Source: Chitinophagaceae bacterium (GTDB lineage Bacteria; Bacteroidota; Bacteroidia; Chitinophagales; Chitinophagaceae). Taken from it: a DNA stretch of 64,000 bases. The translations under genes and the position numbers were made by a program. The DNA is taken from positions 23,824 through 87,823 of the forward strand of contig JAEUVJ010000006.1 in assembly GCA_016787085.1 (NCBI GenBank), written 5' to 3'. The notes under the pieces were generated by a model. That model was given only the letters and a program-made list of their open reading frames with translations, was not told the origin of the DNA and ran no database searches. Below are positions 27,736 through 36,106 of this stretch, in pieces (position 1 is the first letter of the stretch; the number at the start of each line of letters is the position of its first letter).

Positions 27736-28683
27736 ATGAAGATCTTTTCTCTCATAATTGTGGTTGTACTTGCCGTTTCTGCAGCGGCACAAAAAAGAAT
27801 TGTTGTTGCTGCAGATGGAAGCGGCAATTATAGAACCGTGCAGGCTGCATTGAATACCGTTCCGCTGAACAATAAAAAGCCGGTAACTATTTATATAAAA
27901 AATGGTGTTTACAGGGAGAAGCTCTTTCTTGATTCTTCAAAGGACTTTGTAGCTCTTGTCGGCGAGGATAAATTCAATACTATTCTTACTTATGATGATC
28001 ATACCGGAAAGCTTTCTCCCAGAGGCGATACGATCAATACAAGAACCTCCTGGAGTTTTAAAATAAAAGCTGACGACTTCACCGCCCGCAATATTACGTT
28101 TCAGAATGACGCAGGCTTTACTGCCGGCCAGGCCGTGGCAGTAGAATCGGATGGCGACAGGACCGTATTTAATAATTGCCGCTTTATCGGCAACCAGGAT
28201 GTTTTGTTTACCAATAATGATAAAAGCAGGCAATATTATAAGAACTGTTACATAGAGGGCACAACGGATTTTATTTTCGGCTCATCAACAGTATGGTTTG
28301 AACAGTGCCATATCCACAGCAAAAAGAATTCGCATGTAACGGCTGCATCCACCCCGAAGGAAAAAGAATTTGGATACGTATTCAATGAGTGTGTACTGAC
28401 AGGCGATACCTCTTTGCACAATGTATCATTGGGCCGGCCGTGGAGGCCTTATGCCAGCGTGGTGTACATACGTTGTTTTATCGGGGAGCATATAAAACCC
28501 GGGGGCTGGTCAAACTGGAACAATACGGATAACTATAAAACGACCCGGTATGCAGAATATAAAAACTATGGGTCTTCTGCCGATCCTTTAAAGAGGGTTC
28601 CATGGTCGAAGCAACTGACAGATGAGGAAAGAAAAAGATATACTTTGAAGAATGTTTTAAACGGGTGGGAGCCATTGCTATGA
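27736..28683 (+). CDS. Pectin methylesterase (CE8), copy 2
   Basis: 315 residues, signal peptide ending VSAAAQ. Motifs: GSGNYRTVQAALNTV, FIGNQDVLFTNN, EGTTDFIFGSS and LGRPWRPYASVVY, so the catalytic Gln/Asp/Asp/Arg set is complete. The closing PWSKQLTDEERKRYTL matches copy 1 (TWSKQLNDKEAKDYTL), suggesting an old duplication. Overlaps the GH43 gene by 4 bases (ATGA). Confidence 0.93.
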   Translation: MKIFSLIIVVVLAVSAAAQKRIVVAADGSGNYRTVQAALNTVPLNNKKPVTIYIKNGVYREKLFLDSSKDFVALVGEDKFNTILTYDDHTGKLSPRGDTINTRTSWSFKIKADDFTARNITFQNDAGFTAGQAVAVESDGDRTVFNNCRFIGNQDVLFTNNDKSRQYYKNCYIEGTTDFIFGSSTVWFEQCHIHSKKNSHVTAASTPKEKEFGYVFNECVLTGDTSLHNVSLGRPWRPYASVVYIRCFIGEHIKPGGWSNWNNTDNYKTTRYAEYKNYGSSADPLKRVPWSKQLTDEERKRYTLKNVLNGWEPLL

Positions 28684-30308
28684 CGAAACAAATAACGATA
28701 GCCGCTTTATTACTGACGTTTATTTCAACGAATGCGCAGAACAGCTATGTTTCCAAAGCCTGGGTAGCTGATAATGGTAACGGGACCTATAAGAATCCTG
28801 TCATCAATGCAGATTACTCAGACCCCGATGCGATAAGAGTGGGAGAGGATTATTATCTTATATCCTCCAGCTTTAATCATGTACCGGGATTGCCCATTCT
28901 TCATTCCAAAGACCTCGTGAACTGGACGATCATCGGACATGCTTTAAAACGGCAACCCCCTTTTGATCATTTCAGTAAAGTGCAACACGGCAATGGCGTA
29001 TGGGCGCCGGCTATCCGTTACTACAAGAATGAATTTTTTATCTATTATCCCGATCCGGATTTTGGCATTTATGTGACCAGGGCAAAAAATATCACCGGTC
29101 CATGGAGTGATCCTGTATTGGTGGAAGCAGGTAAAGGCCTGATAGATCCCTGCCCGTTGTGGGATGATAATGGCAAAGTATATCTAGTACATGCCTATGC
29201 AGGCAGCCGTGCGGGCATCAAAAGTGTTATTGTCGTTAAACAAATGAACCCGGATGGAACGAAGACAATAGATGGGGGTGTAATGGTGTATGATGGTCAT
29301 GATCTTGATCCGACCATCGAGGGCCCAAAGTTTTATAAGCGTAACGGGTATTATTACATTTTTGCTCCCGCCGGAGGAGTAAGCACTGGATGGCAGTTGG
29401 TATTGCGCAGTAAAAACATTTATGGGCCTTATGAAAGAAAGGTAGTGATGGATCAGGGTTCAACACCCGTGAACGGCCCTCACCAGGGAGCCTGGGTAGA
29501 TACAAAGACCGGGGGGCACTGGTTCCTGCATTTCCAGGATAAGGAGGCGTACGGAAGAGTAGTGCATTTGCAACCCATGAAATGGTTAAATGACTGGCCG
29601 GTGATAGGCGAAGACAAAGATGGTGATGGGAAAGGAGAGCCTGTATTGGTTTATAAAAAGCCCGATGTGGCTAAAACTAATCGGATTTTAACGCCTGAAG
29701 ATTCGGATGAATTTGAGGGAAATAAAATAGGTTTACAATGGCAATGGCAAGCCAATCCGCAGCCTTACTGGGCTTTTCCTTACAATGGTAAGCTGAGATT
29801 ATTTTCTTGCCAGGTAAGCGATACCATCAAAAATTACTGGGAAACGCCTAACCTGTTGATGCAAAAATTCCCGGCAGATGAGTTCATGGTGACAGCAAAA
29901 CTTTCTTTCAAACCAAGACTGGACGGTGAAAAAGCCGGTCTGATCATATTGGGTGCAGATTACGCTTATATATCGCTGATAAAAAGAACAGATGGGAATT
30001 ATATTTCCTATAGCATTTGTAAAGAAGCGGATAGAGGTAAAAAGGAAACAGTACAGGACGGTGAAAAGGTCAGCAGTGCGGATATTTATTTCCGCGTAAA
30101 AGTGACCAAAGGGGCTGTTTGCGAATTCAGTTACAGCGAGGATGGAATATCTTATAGATCTTTTGGAGAAAAACTGGTGGCAAAACCGGGCCGGTGGGTA
30201 GGTGCAAAAGTGGGTTTGTTCTGCACAAGAACAGTAAAAACAAATGATTCAGGTTTTGCCGATGTGGATTGGTTCAGGGTAGAAACCCCCTCCAACCTCC
30301 CCCTTTAG
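28680..30308 (+). CDS. GH43 glycosidase (arabinosidase/xylosidase type)
   Basis: 542 residues from the coupled ATG at 28680. Signal peptide, then a five-bladed propeller: NADYSDPDAIRVGEDYYL (general base Asp), GLIDPCPLWDDNGKVYLVHA (pKa-modulating Asp) and DLDPTIEGPKFYKRNGYYY (acid Glu). The C-terminal half (from about residue 340) is the beta-sandwich domain of beta-xylosidase-type GH43s. In a pectin locus an alpha-L-arabinofuranosidase or exo-beta-galactosidase acting on rhamnogalacturonan side chains is most likely. The last residues (TPSNLPL) and the stop codon are encoded by a GC-rich repeat, so the native C-terminus may have been altered. Confidence 0.9.
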   Translation: MTKQITIAALLLTFISTNAQNSYVSKAWVADNGNGTYKNPVINADYSDPDAIRVGEDYYLISSSFNHVPGLPILHSKDLVNWTIIGHALKRQPPFDHFSKVQHGNGVWAPAIRYYKNEFFIYYPDPDFGIYVTRAKNITGPWSDPVLVEAGKGLIDPCPLWDDNGKVYLVHAYAGSRAGIKSVIVVKQMNPDGTKTIDGGVMVYDGHDLDPTIEGPKFYKRNGYYYIFAPAGGVSTGWQLVLRSKNIYGPYERKVVMDQGSTPVNGPHQGAWVDTKTGGHWFLHFQDKEAYGRVVHLQPMKWLNDWPVIGEDKDGDGKGEPVLVYKKPDVAKTNRILTPEDSDEFEGNKIGLQWQWQANPQPYWAFPYNGKLRLFSCQVSDTIKNYWETPNLLMQKFPADEFMVTAKLSFKPRLDGEKAGLIILGADYAYISLIKRTDGNYISYSICKEADRGKKETVQDGEKVSSADIYFRVKVTKGAVCEFSYSEDGISYRSFGEKLVAKPGRWVGAKVGLFCTRTVKTNDSGFADVDWFRVETPSNLPL

Positions 30309-30315
30309 GGGAGGC
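30286..30315 (-). repeat. GC-rich palindromic repeat at the end of the GH43 gene
   Basis: CCCCCTCCAACCTCCCCCTT followed by TAGGGGAGGC. Read on the minus strand it aligns with the repeat inside metH (3603-3634). Core hairpin CCTCCCC/GGGGAGG. The GH43 stop codon TAG lies inside it. Confidence 0.7.
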
Positions 30316-30343
30316 CATCGACACCCAGCCCTTGCTTTTCAAC

Positions 30344-30367
30344 AACCCGAAGAACTTTCGGGTTTTT
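30344..30367 (+). terminator. Intrinsic terminator after GH43
   Basis: AACCCGAA (30344-30351) pairs with TTCGGGTT (30357-30364) around a 5-base loop, followed by T residues. The region from here to 30549 has no further recognised feature; transcription of the next gene may restart in it. Confidence 0.75.
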
Positions 30368-30549
30368 CGAAAATGCTGAGTAATGATATAAAAGATGATA
30401 TGGTAGATATATAGTTTGGATTCTCGATGAAGCACCGCTTCCTCACCTTTGGAGAGATAACTGAGCGAAGCGAAAGTTAGGAATGTAGTTCGGGGAGGGT
30501 GAGGCCGATAAACTGAAATTTTTTTTCTTACAATAAAACGATCATTGCC

Positions 30550-31944
30550 ATGGAACGCCGCACATTTATGAAGTTCACGGCCGCAGCCGGAGCCTCGCTC
30601 ATGCTTCATCCTTTTGAGTCTTTTGCTATTCCTCCGGGAAAAAAACTGCGTCTGGCCCTTGTAGGTACAGGCGCCAGGGGTTCCAGCCTTTGGGGCAGGG
30701 AGATCATCCGGACCTTTGGCGAAGTAACCGAGTTCGTGGGTCTTTCTGATATTAACCCGGGCAGGCTGGAGTATGTAAAGAATATGATGAAAGTAGAATG
30801 CCCCACCTTCAGCAATTTTGAACAGATGCTGAAGGAAACAAAACCCGATTATGTGATCGTGACCACCGTGGATGCTACGCATGACGAGTTTATTGTAAAA
30901 GCACTGGATATGGGGGCAAATGTGATCACGGAAAAACCCATGACCACTGATGAAGTAAAGTGCAAAAGAATATTGGATGCGGAAAAACGGTCGGGTAAGA
31001 AAGTGGTCGTTGCCTTTAACTATCGCCATAGTGTACATGCCATGCAGCTAAAAGAATTGCTGGCGAATAACCGGGTCGGGAAAATAACCTCAGTTGATTT
31101 CAACTGGTATTTGAACGTTAATCACGGGTCTGATTATTTCCGCCGCTGGCATGGCCGGGTGGCTAAAGGGGGTTCCTTATGGGTACATAAAGCCACCCAT
31201 CATTTTGACCTGCTGAACTGGTGGCTGAATTCAGAACCAGTGGAAGTAATGGCCTATGGGGCATTGGAACATTACGGAAAGAACAATGCATTCCGGGGAA
31301 CGAAATGCCGCGGATGTGAGCACAAAGGAAATTGTAAATTCTTCTGGGACATTACGCAAAACCAGAACCTCGTGAACCTGTATGTTAATAATGAACAACA
31401 TGATGGATATATACGTGATGGCTGTGTATGGAGTAACGAGATAGATATCTGGGACAAGATGTCGGCGCAGATCATCTATGCCAATGGTGTAACCGCCAAT
31501 TATTCACTCACAACTTATTCGCCCTATGAAGGCTGGCAGATCGCCTTTAATGGAATGAACGGGCGGATAGAAACATGGGAAGATATTCCTTACCTCCAAA
31601 AAACGCCGGAAGACCAGGCCAAGCGTCACGCCATCGAGATGTCGAATGCCGATGATGCTGTACCCGGTGAAGCAAGAGAGATCATTGCCATGGATAATTT
31701 TGCAAAGAACTATGAAGTATATACCACACCAAAGATCAGGGGTGGTCATGGTGGCGGTGATGTGCGCATGCAAAGAAGGATGTTCGTGGATACGAATGAT
31801 AACCCGCATCATGTGATGGCCGGTACCCGGGAAGGCGCTATGTCAGTTTTGATCGGCGTGGCAGCGAGAAAGAGTATCAAAGAAAAAAGACCGGTTAAAA
31901 TAACGGAATTAACTGACCTGGTGCCGATGGCCAACAGGTTTTAA
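30550..31944 (+). CDS. Tat-exported Gfo/Idh/MocA family oxidoreductase
   Basis: 464 residues. MERRTFMKFTAAAGASLML is a twin-arginine signal, so the folded, NAD(P)-loaded enzyme is exported. The Rossmann motif is ALVGTGARGSSLWG and EKPMTTDE is the family EKP motif; VVVAFNYRHSVH and GGSLWVHKATHHFDLLNWW lie in the catalytic half. An insert CRGCEHKGNC (three closely spaced cysteines) may bind metal. Some exported members are glycosidases (GH109) or reversibly oxidise sugars; the substrate here is unknown. It lies inside the pectin locus, downstream of a terminator. Confidence 0.85.
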   Translation: MERRTFMKFTAAAGASLMLHPFESFAIPPGKKLRLALVGTGARGSSLWGREIIRTFGEVTEFVGLSDINPGRLEYVKNMMKVECPTFSNFEQMLKETKPDYVIVTTVDATHDEFIVKALDMGANVITEKPMTTDEVKCKRILDAEKRSGKKVVVAFNYRHSVHAMQLKELLANNRVGKITSVDFNWYLNVNHGSDYFRRWHGRVAKGGSLWVHKATHHFDLLNWWLNSEPVEVMAYGALEHYGKNNAFRGTKCRGCEHKGNCKFFWDITQNQNLVNLYVNNEQHDGYIRDGCVWSNEIDIWDKMSAQIIYANGVTANYSLTTYSPYEGWQIAFNGMNGRIETWEDIPYLQKTPEDQAKRHAIEMSNADDAVPGEAREIIAMDNFAKNYEVYTTPKIRGGHGGGDVRMQRRMFVDTNDNPHHVMAGTREGAMSVLIGVAARKSIKEKRPVKITELTDLVPMANRF

Positions 31945-31956
31945 AAGATCAACAGT

Positions 31957-32394
31957 ATGATAAAACCATTATTGACTATTATCGGATTCTTTCTTTTGAG
32001 TATTGGGGTGGTCCCGGCACAAGAAAAAGGGGAAAAAGCTGTAGCGGCTGTTGTAGAAAAATTGCGCCAGGCCATGATTGATGGAAGTAAAGCTGAGCTG
32101 GAAAGTATCGCTTCAGAAAAACTGAGCTACGGTCATTCAGGCGGGCTGATTGAAAACAAAACGGAGTTCGTGGAGAAGATCGCCAGCGGCAGATCTGATT
32201 TTGTGACCATAGATATAAAAGACCAGACCATCAGTGTCAGCGGAAAGACCGCTATCGTTCGTCATAAACTTAGTGCTAAAACCAATGATGGAGGCAAACC
32301 GGGTGAAGTGAACCTGCTTATCCTGCTGGTATTTCAGAAGGAGAATAAACAATGGAAACTGCTGGCCCGGCAGGCGGTAAAACTTGCCTCCTGA
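31957..32394 (+). CDS. Secreted NTF2-like (DUF4440) protein
   Basis: 145 residues. Signal peptide MIKPLLTIIGFFLLSIGVVPAQ, then an NTF2-like fold: VEKLRQAMIDGSKAELESIASEKLSYGHSGG, KTEFVEKIASGRSDF and QWKLLARQAVKL. DUF4440 proteins are small alpha+beta barrels with varied or unknown functions. It begins 12 bases after the oxidoreductase and is likely co-transcribed with it, so it may assist or share that substrate. Confidence 0.8.
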   Translation: MIKPLLTIIGFFLLSIGVVPAQEKGEKAVAAVVEKLRQAMIDGSKAELESIASEKLSYGHSGGLIENKTEFVEKIASGRSDFVTIDIKDQTISVSGKTAIVRHKLSAKTNDGGKPGEVNLLILLVFQKENKQWKLLARQAVKLAS

Positions 32395-32435
32395 CCGGGG
32401 TGGTTCTTTACCCGTTTTGAGTAGCTTTCACTGAC

Positions 32436-32475
32436 CGTTGCTGGTATCGTTACCGGCAACGTTTGCGTAAATAAA
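32436..32475 (+). promoter_or_regulatory. Putative LacI-family operator upstream of GH28
   Basis: CGTTACCGGCAACG (32448-32461) has the same CCGG-centred form as 17617-17630 and continues TTTGCGTAAATAAA. An overlapping weaker copy, CGTTGCTGGTATCG (32436-32449), lies 12 bases upstream centre to centre. Confidence 0.65.
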
Positions 32476-32489
32476 GCCCTCAGAAGCAA

Positions 32490-32519
32490 TTGAAAATGAT
32501 AGGGTTTTGGGTAAAATTG
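32490..32519 (+). promoter_or_regulatory. Promoter of the GH28 gene
   Basis: TTG (32490-32492), 19 bases, TAAAATTG (32512-32519), one mismatch to the -7 consensus. The operator centre is 57.5 bases upstream of the -7 box, as at susC; this upstream placement suits an activator more than a blocking repressor. Confidence 0.55.
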
Positions 32520-32552
32520 TAATGTGAAAGGGCAGATTAAAAAACGATTTAC

Positions 32553-34208
32553 TTGTCATCCATGAAACAATTTTCCTGTATAGCAATTCTTGTACTCCTT
32601 TTTTTAAAAGGATCAGCACAATTCAATACAAAGCTCCCGGTTATTATTGCCCCGAAGTTTAAGAAAGATACCCTCAGTATCGTTAAGTACGGTGCGGTTC
32701 CGGATGGCAATACTTTAAATACAAAAAGTATCAATGGAGCTATTGACGCCTGTAATAAAAAAGGTGGCGGTGTGGTATTGGTACCTTCCGGCCTGTGGCT
32801 GACGGGACCGGTAGTATTAAAAAGTAATGTCAACCTGCATCTCGCAGGGGGGGCTACATTATTATTTACGGACGATAAGAAAGAATACCCGCTGGTAGCT
32901 GCCAACTGGGAAGGTTTGCCGCAGATGCGGAATCAATCGCCCATTTCTGCCACCGGGGCTTCTAATATTGCTATTACAGGAAAAGGAATCATTGATGGTA
33001 ACGGGGATGCATGGCGGGCAGTGAAAAAAGATAAATTCACCGAAAGTCAGTGGAAAAAGAAAGTAGAATCAGGCGGTGTGTTAAGTGAAGATAAAAAAAC
33101 ATGGTATCCATCGGAAGCATTTTTAATGGCGAGTAAAGGCCCTGCCAACCCCGGCCAGATTTTACCAGGACGGGATTCAGCTTACTATGCCAATGTAAAA
33201 GATTTTTTGCGGCCCAACCTTTTATTGCTGACCCAATGCAAATACATATTACTGGAAGGCGTCACATTTCAAAACTCTCCCGCCTGGTGCCTGCACCCGC
33301 TGATGAGTGAGCATCTTACTGTCAAAAATATTTTTGTCAAAAATCCCTGGTATGCGCAGAACGGTGACGGCATAGATGTGGAAAGCTGTAAGAATGTATT
33401 GATCGAGAATTCAGTTTTTGATGTAGGAGACGATGCATTATGTATGAAAAGCGGCCGCGATGCAGAGGGGAGAAAAAGAGGAATGCCTACTGAGAATGTG
33501 ATCATCCGCGGATGTACTGTTTATGCCGCTCATGGTGGTTTTGTGATCGGTAGTGAGATGAGCGGAGGCGCCCGCAATATGTACATCAGCAATTGCACGT
33601 TTATCGGTACGGATATCGGGCTTCGTTTCAAAACAACAAGGGGCCGCGGCGGCATCGTGGAGAATATCTTTATCAGGGACATTTACATGAAAGATATCCC
33701 GGCTGAAGCGATCCTGTTTGACATGTACTACATGGCAAAAGATCCCGTGGTATTGGCCGGGGAGAAAAGGGAGTTGCCGAAAGTAGAATTCAAACCGGTG
33801 GATGAAACAACACCACAGTTCCGCAATTTTCATATCAGCAATGTGTATTGCAACGGCGCCGAGAAAGGAATATTCGTCCGGGGGCTGCCTGAGATGCATG
33901 TCAAGAATATTGTACTGGAAAATATGGTGCTGCAGGCCAATAAAGGAATTGATGTGCAGGAGGCGACCGGTATTGCTTTCAAAAATATTAAAGTGATCAG
34001 CCATGAGACCAATCCCGTGGTAGATGTGATCCAGAGTGATAAACTGGTGTTTGATAATATCAGGTATAAAGAAGGCAGTGAGCTGCTCTTCCGGGTAAGC
34101 GGGGACAGGGCCAGCGATGTCGTGATCAAAAACACAGACGCATCAAAAGCCAGGCAAAAAATAGTATACGAATTGGGCGCCACAGAAAAAACGGTTACTG
34201 TCAAATGA
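32553..34208 (+). CDS. Polygalacturonase-like glycoside hydrolase, GH28
   Basis: 551 residues with a signal peptide. A parallel beta-helix preceded by SIVKYGAVPDGNTLNTKSINGAIDACNKKGGGVVLVPSG. The four GH28 blocks are NGDGIDVESC (N-x-D), GDDALCMKSG (D-D), AHGGFVIGSEMSGG (H-G) and GLRFKTTRGRGG (R-x-K). These enzymes hydrolyse galacturonan or rhamnogalacturonan with inversion; exo or endo mode cannot be told. It starts a new transcription unit with its own operator and promoter, and its stop overlaps the GH105 start (ATGA). Confidence 0.93.
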   Translation: MSSMKQFSCIAILVLLFLKGSAQFNTKLPVIIAPKFKKDTLSIVKYGAVPDGNTLNTKSINGAIDACNKKGGGVVLVPSGLWLTGPVVLKSNVNLHLAGGATLLFTDDKKEYPLVAANWEGLPQMRNQSPISATGASNIAITGKGIIDGNGDAWRAVKKDKFTESQWKKKVESGGVLSEDKKTWYPSEAFLMASKGPANPGQILPGRDSAYYANVKDFLRPNLLLLTQCKYILLEGVTFQNSPAWCLHPLMSEHLTVKNIFVKNPWYAQNGDGIDVESCKNVLIENSVFDVGDDALCMKSGRDAEGRKRGMPTENVIIRGCTVYAAHGGFVIGSEMSGGARNMYISNCTFIGTDIGLRFKTTRGRGGIVENIFIRDIYMKDIPAEAILFDMYYMAKDPVVLAGEKRELPKVEFKPVDETTPQFRNFHISNVYCNGAEKGIFVRGLPEMHVKNIVLENMVLQANKGIDVQEATGIAFKNIKVISHETNPVVDVIQSDKLVFDNIRYKEGSELLFRVSGDRASDVVIKNTDASKARQKIVYELGATEKTVTVK

Positions 34209-36103
34209 AGAAATTACTAATGATTGCAATCCTGTTCAGCTGGCAATATGCCGTTGCGCAGCCACCTTTGTCACAACAGGTATATCAAACTGTCATGAAC
34301 ATCTGGAAAGACTCCATTCCCGTTGGCGGTCAGACCAAGTGGAGCTATGACATGGGTGTAGTGCTGAAAGGATTTGAAGGCATGTGGATGAATACCGGCG
34401 ATGTAAGGTATTTCAATGCGATCCAGAAAAAGATGGATTGGTTTGTGCAGAATGACGGCAGCATCAAAGGGTATGAACTGGACGAATACAATATTGATCA
34501 TGTGAACAATGGAAAACTGGTTTTGCTGCTGTACCGGGTTACAGGAAAAGAGAAGTATAAGAAAGCTGCAGACCTGCTGCGCAGCCAGTTAAGAACGCAT
34601 CCAAGAACAAAAGAAGGCGGCTTCTGGCATAAGAAAATTTATACCAACCAGATGTGGCTGGATGGTTTGTACATGGGGGCGCCCTTTTATGCTGAGTATG
34701 CTATGCTCTTCCATGAAGACAGTGCATTCAATGATATTGCCAATCAGTTCATCTGGATGGAAAAAAATGCCAGGGACCCGAAGACAGGGTTGCTCTATCA
34801 TGCATGGGATGAAAGCAAAGAACAAAAATGGGCGAATAAAACCACCGGCACTTCGCCGTTTTTCTGGGCAAGGGCCATGGGCTGGTATAGCGATGCGCTG
34901 GTGGATGCGCTGGATTATTTTCCTGCCAGTCACCCGAAAAGGAAAGCGCTGATAGATATCCTCAACCGCTTAGTGAACGCAATAGAAAAGCAACAGGATA
35001 AAACCACCGGACTTTGGTATGATGTGATCAATTATAATGGCCCCGGTAAGGAAAGGAATTACTTTGAAGCATCAGCATCCTCCCAGTTTGTGTACGCCGT
35101 TGCAAAAGGAGTACGCAAGGGATACCTGCCTGCTGCCAAACTGGCGATTGCAAAAAAAGGATATGACGGAATTGTAAAACAGTTTATCAAAGTGGAAAAC
35201 GGGCAGACCAATCTGCATGGTACCGTAAAAGTGTCTGGTTTGGGTGGTAACCCTTACCGCGACGGAAGCTTTGATTATTATATGAGTGAACCGGTGATCG
35301 TAAATGACCCGAAAGGTGTCGGCGCCTTTTTGCTGGCCAGCTATGAGATGGAGAGGCTGCCAACATTAGGTACAGGTAAGGGGAAAACTGTTTTGCTCGA
35401 CCGCTGGTTCAACAGCGAAAAAAGGAAAGATGCTACCGGTAAGGAAGTGTACTGGCATTATGTATGGGAGGAAAGAAGCCACCCCGGTTTTTATACACTC
35501 GGCAATGTTTTTGAGAATCACGGCGCTAAACTGGCATCACTGGATGTGGCCCCCACCGCCGCTAACCTGAAAAATGCCTCGGTGTATATTATTGTTGATC
35601 CGGACCATGTACGGGATAATCCCAAACCAAACTTTGTTTCATCAAAAGATGTGAAAGCCATTGCTGACTGGGTAAAAGCAGGCGGCACTTTGCTGTTGAT
35701 GGCGAATGACAGCAATAACTGCGACTTAAAAAAATTCAATGACCTGGCAGGGGCATTCGGTATAAAGTTTACGGACAAAAGTATCAACATGGTGAAGAAT
35801 GATGTGTATGAGCAGGGAGTTGTAATGGCTGGCGTTAATAACACTATCTTCCGTGCAACACAAAAAATGTTTTTAAAGGAATTGAGTGTGCTGAGTGTCA
35901 AAGCACCGGCAAAAGCACTGGTTACAAAAGAGGAAGACATTATAATAGCCACAGCCGCATTGGGAAAAGGAAGGGTAATTGCTGTTGGGGATCCGTGGCT
36001 GTATAATGAGTATGTGGATGGAAGAAAGCTGCCGGCCGAATATGAAAACTATAAAGCAGCGGAAGACCTGGCTAAGTGGCTGCTGACACCAGGTAAAAAG
36101 TAA
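34205..36103 (+). CDS. GH105 unsaturated uronyl hydrolase with C-terminal DUF4350-like domain
   Basis: 632 residues, longer than the roughly 370 of a simple GH105. The (alpha/alpha)6 barrel spans about 20-375: WSYDMGVVLKGFEGMW, YNIDHVNNGKLVL, NQMWLDGLYMGAPFYAEYA and FFWARAMGWYSDALVDAL. It removes the 4,5-unsaturated galacturonyl residue left by lyases. From about residue 450, SVYIIVDPDHVRDNP, AIADWVKAGGTLLLMANDS and GKGRVIAVGDPWLYNEY resemble DUF4350/GATase-like domains; its role is unknown. Signal peptide ends near AVAQ. Coupled to GH28 by a 4-base overlap. Confidence 0.9.
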   Translation: MKKLLMIAILFSWQYAVAQPPLSQQVYQTVMNIWKDSIPVGGQTKWSYDMGVVLKGFEGMWMNTGDVRYFNAIQKKMDWFVQNDGSIKGYELDEYNIDHVNNGKLVLLLYRVTGKEKYKKAADLLRSQLRTHPRTKEGGFWHKKIYTNQMWLDGLYMGAPFYAEYAMLFHEDSAFNDIANQFIWMEKNARDPKTGLLYHAWDESKEQKWANKTTGTSPFFWARAMGWYSDALVDALDYFPASHPKRKALIDILNRLVNAIEKQQDKTTGLWYDVINYNGPGKERNYFEASASSQFVYAVAKGVRKGYLPAAKLAIAKKGYDGIVKQFIKVENGQTNLHGTVKVSGLGGNPYRDGSFDYYMSEPVIVNDPKGVGAFLLASYEMERLPTLGTGKGKTVLLDRWFNSEKRKDATGKEVYWHYVWEERSHPGFYTLGNVFENHGAKLASLDVAPTAANLKNASVYIIVDPDHVRDNPKPNFVSSKDVKAIADWVKAGGTLLLMANDSNNCDLKKFNDLAGAFGIKFTDKSINMVKNDVYEQGVVMAGVNNTIFRATQKMFLKELSVLSVKAPAKALVTKEEDIIIATAALGKGRVIAVGDPWLYNEYVDGRKLPAEYENYKAAEDLAKWLLTPGKK

Positions 36104-36106
36104 AAA

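Noticed and set aside
30274..31038. Long minus-strand open frame (254 codons)
   Set aside because: It is antisense to the Gfo/Idh/MocA gene and the preceding terminator region, has no domain-like sequence and is a composition shadow.
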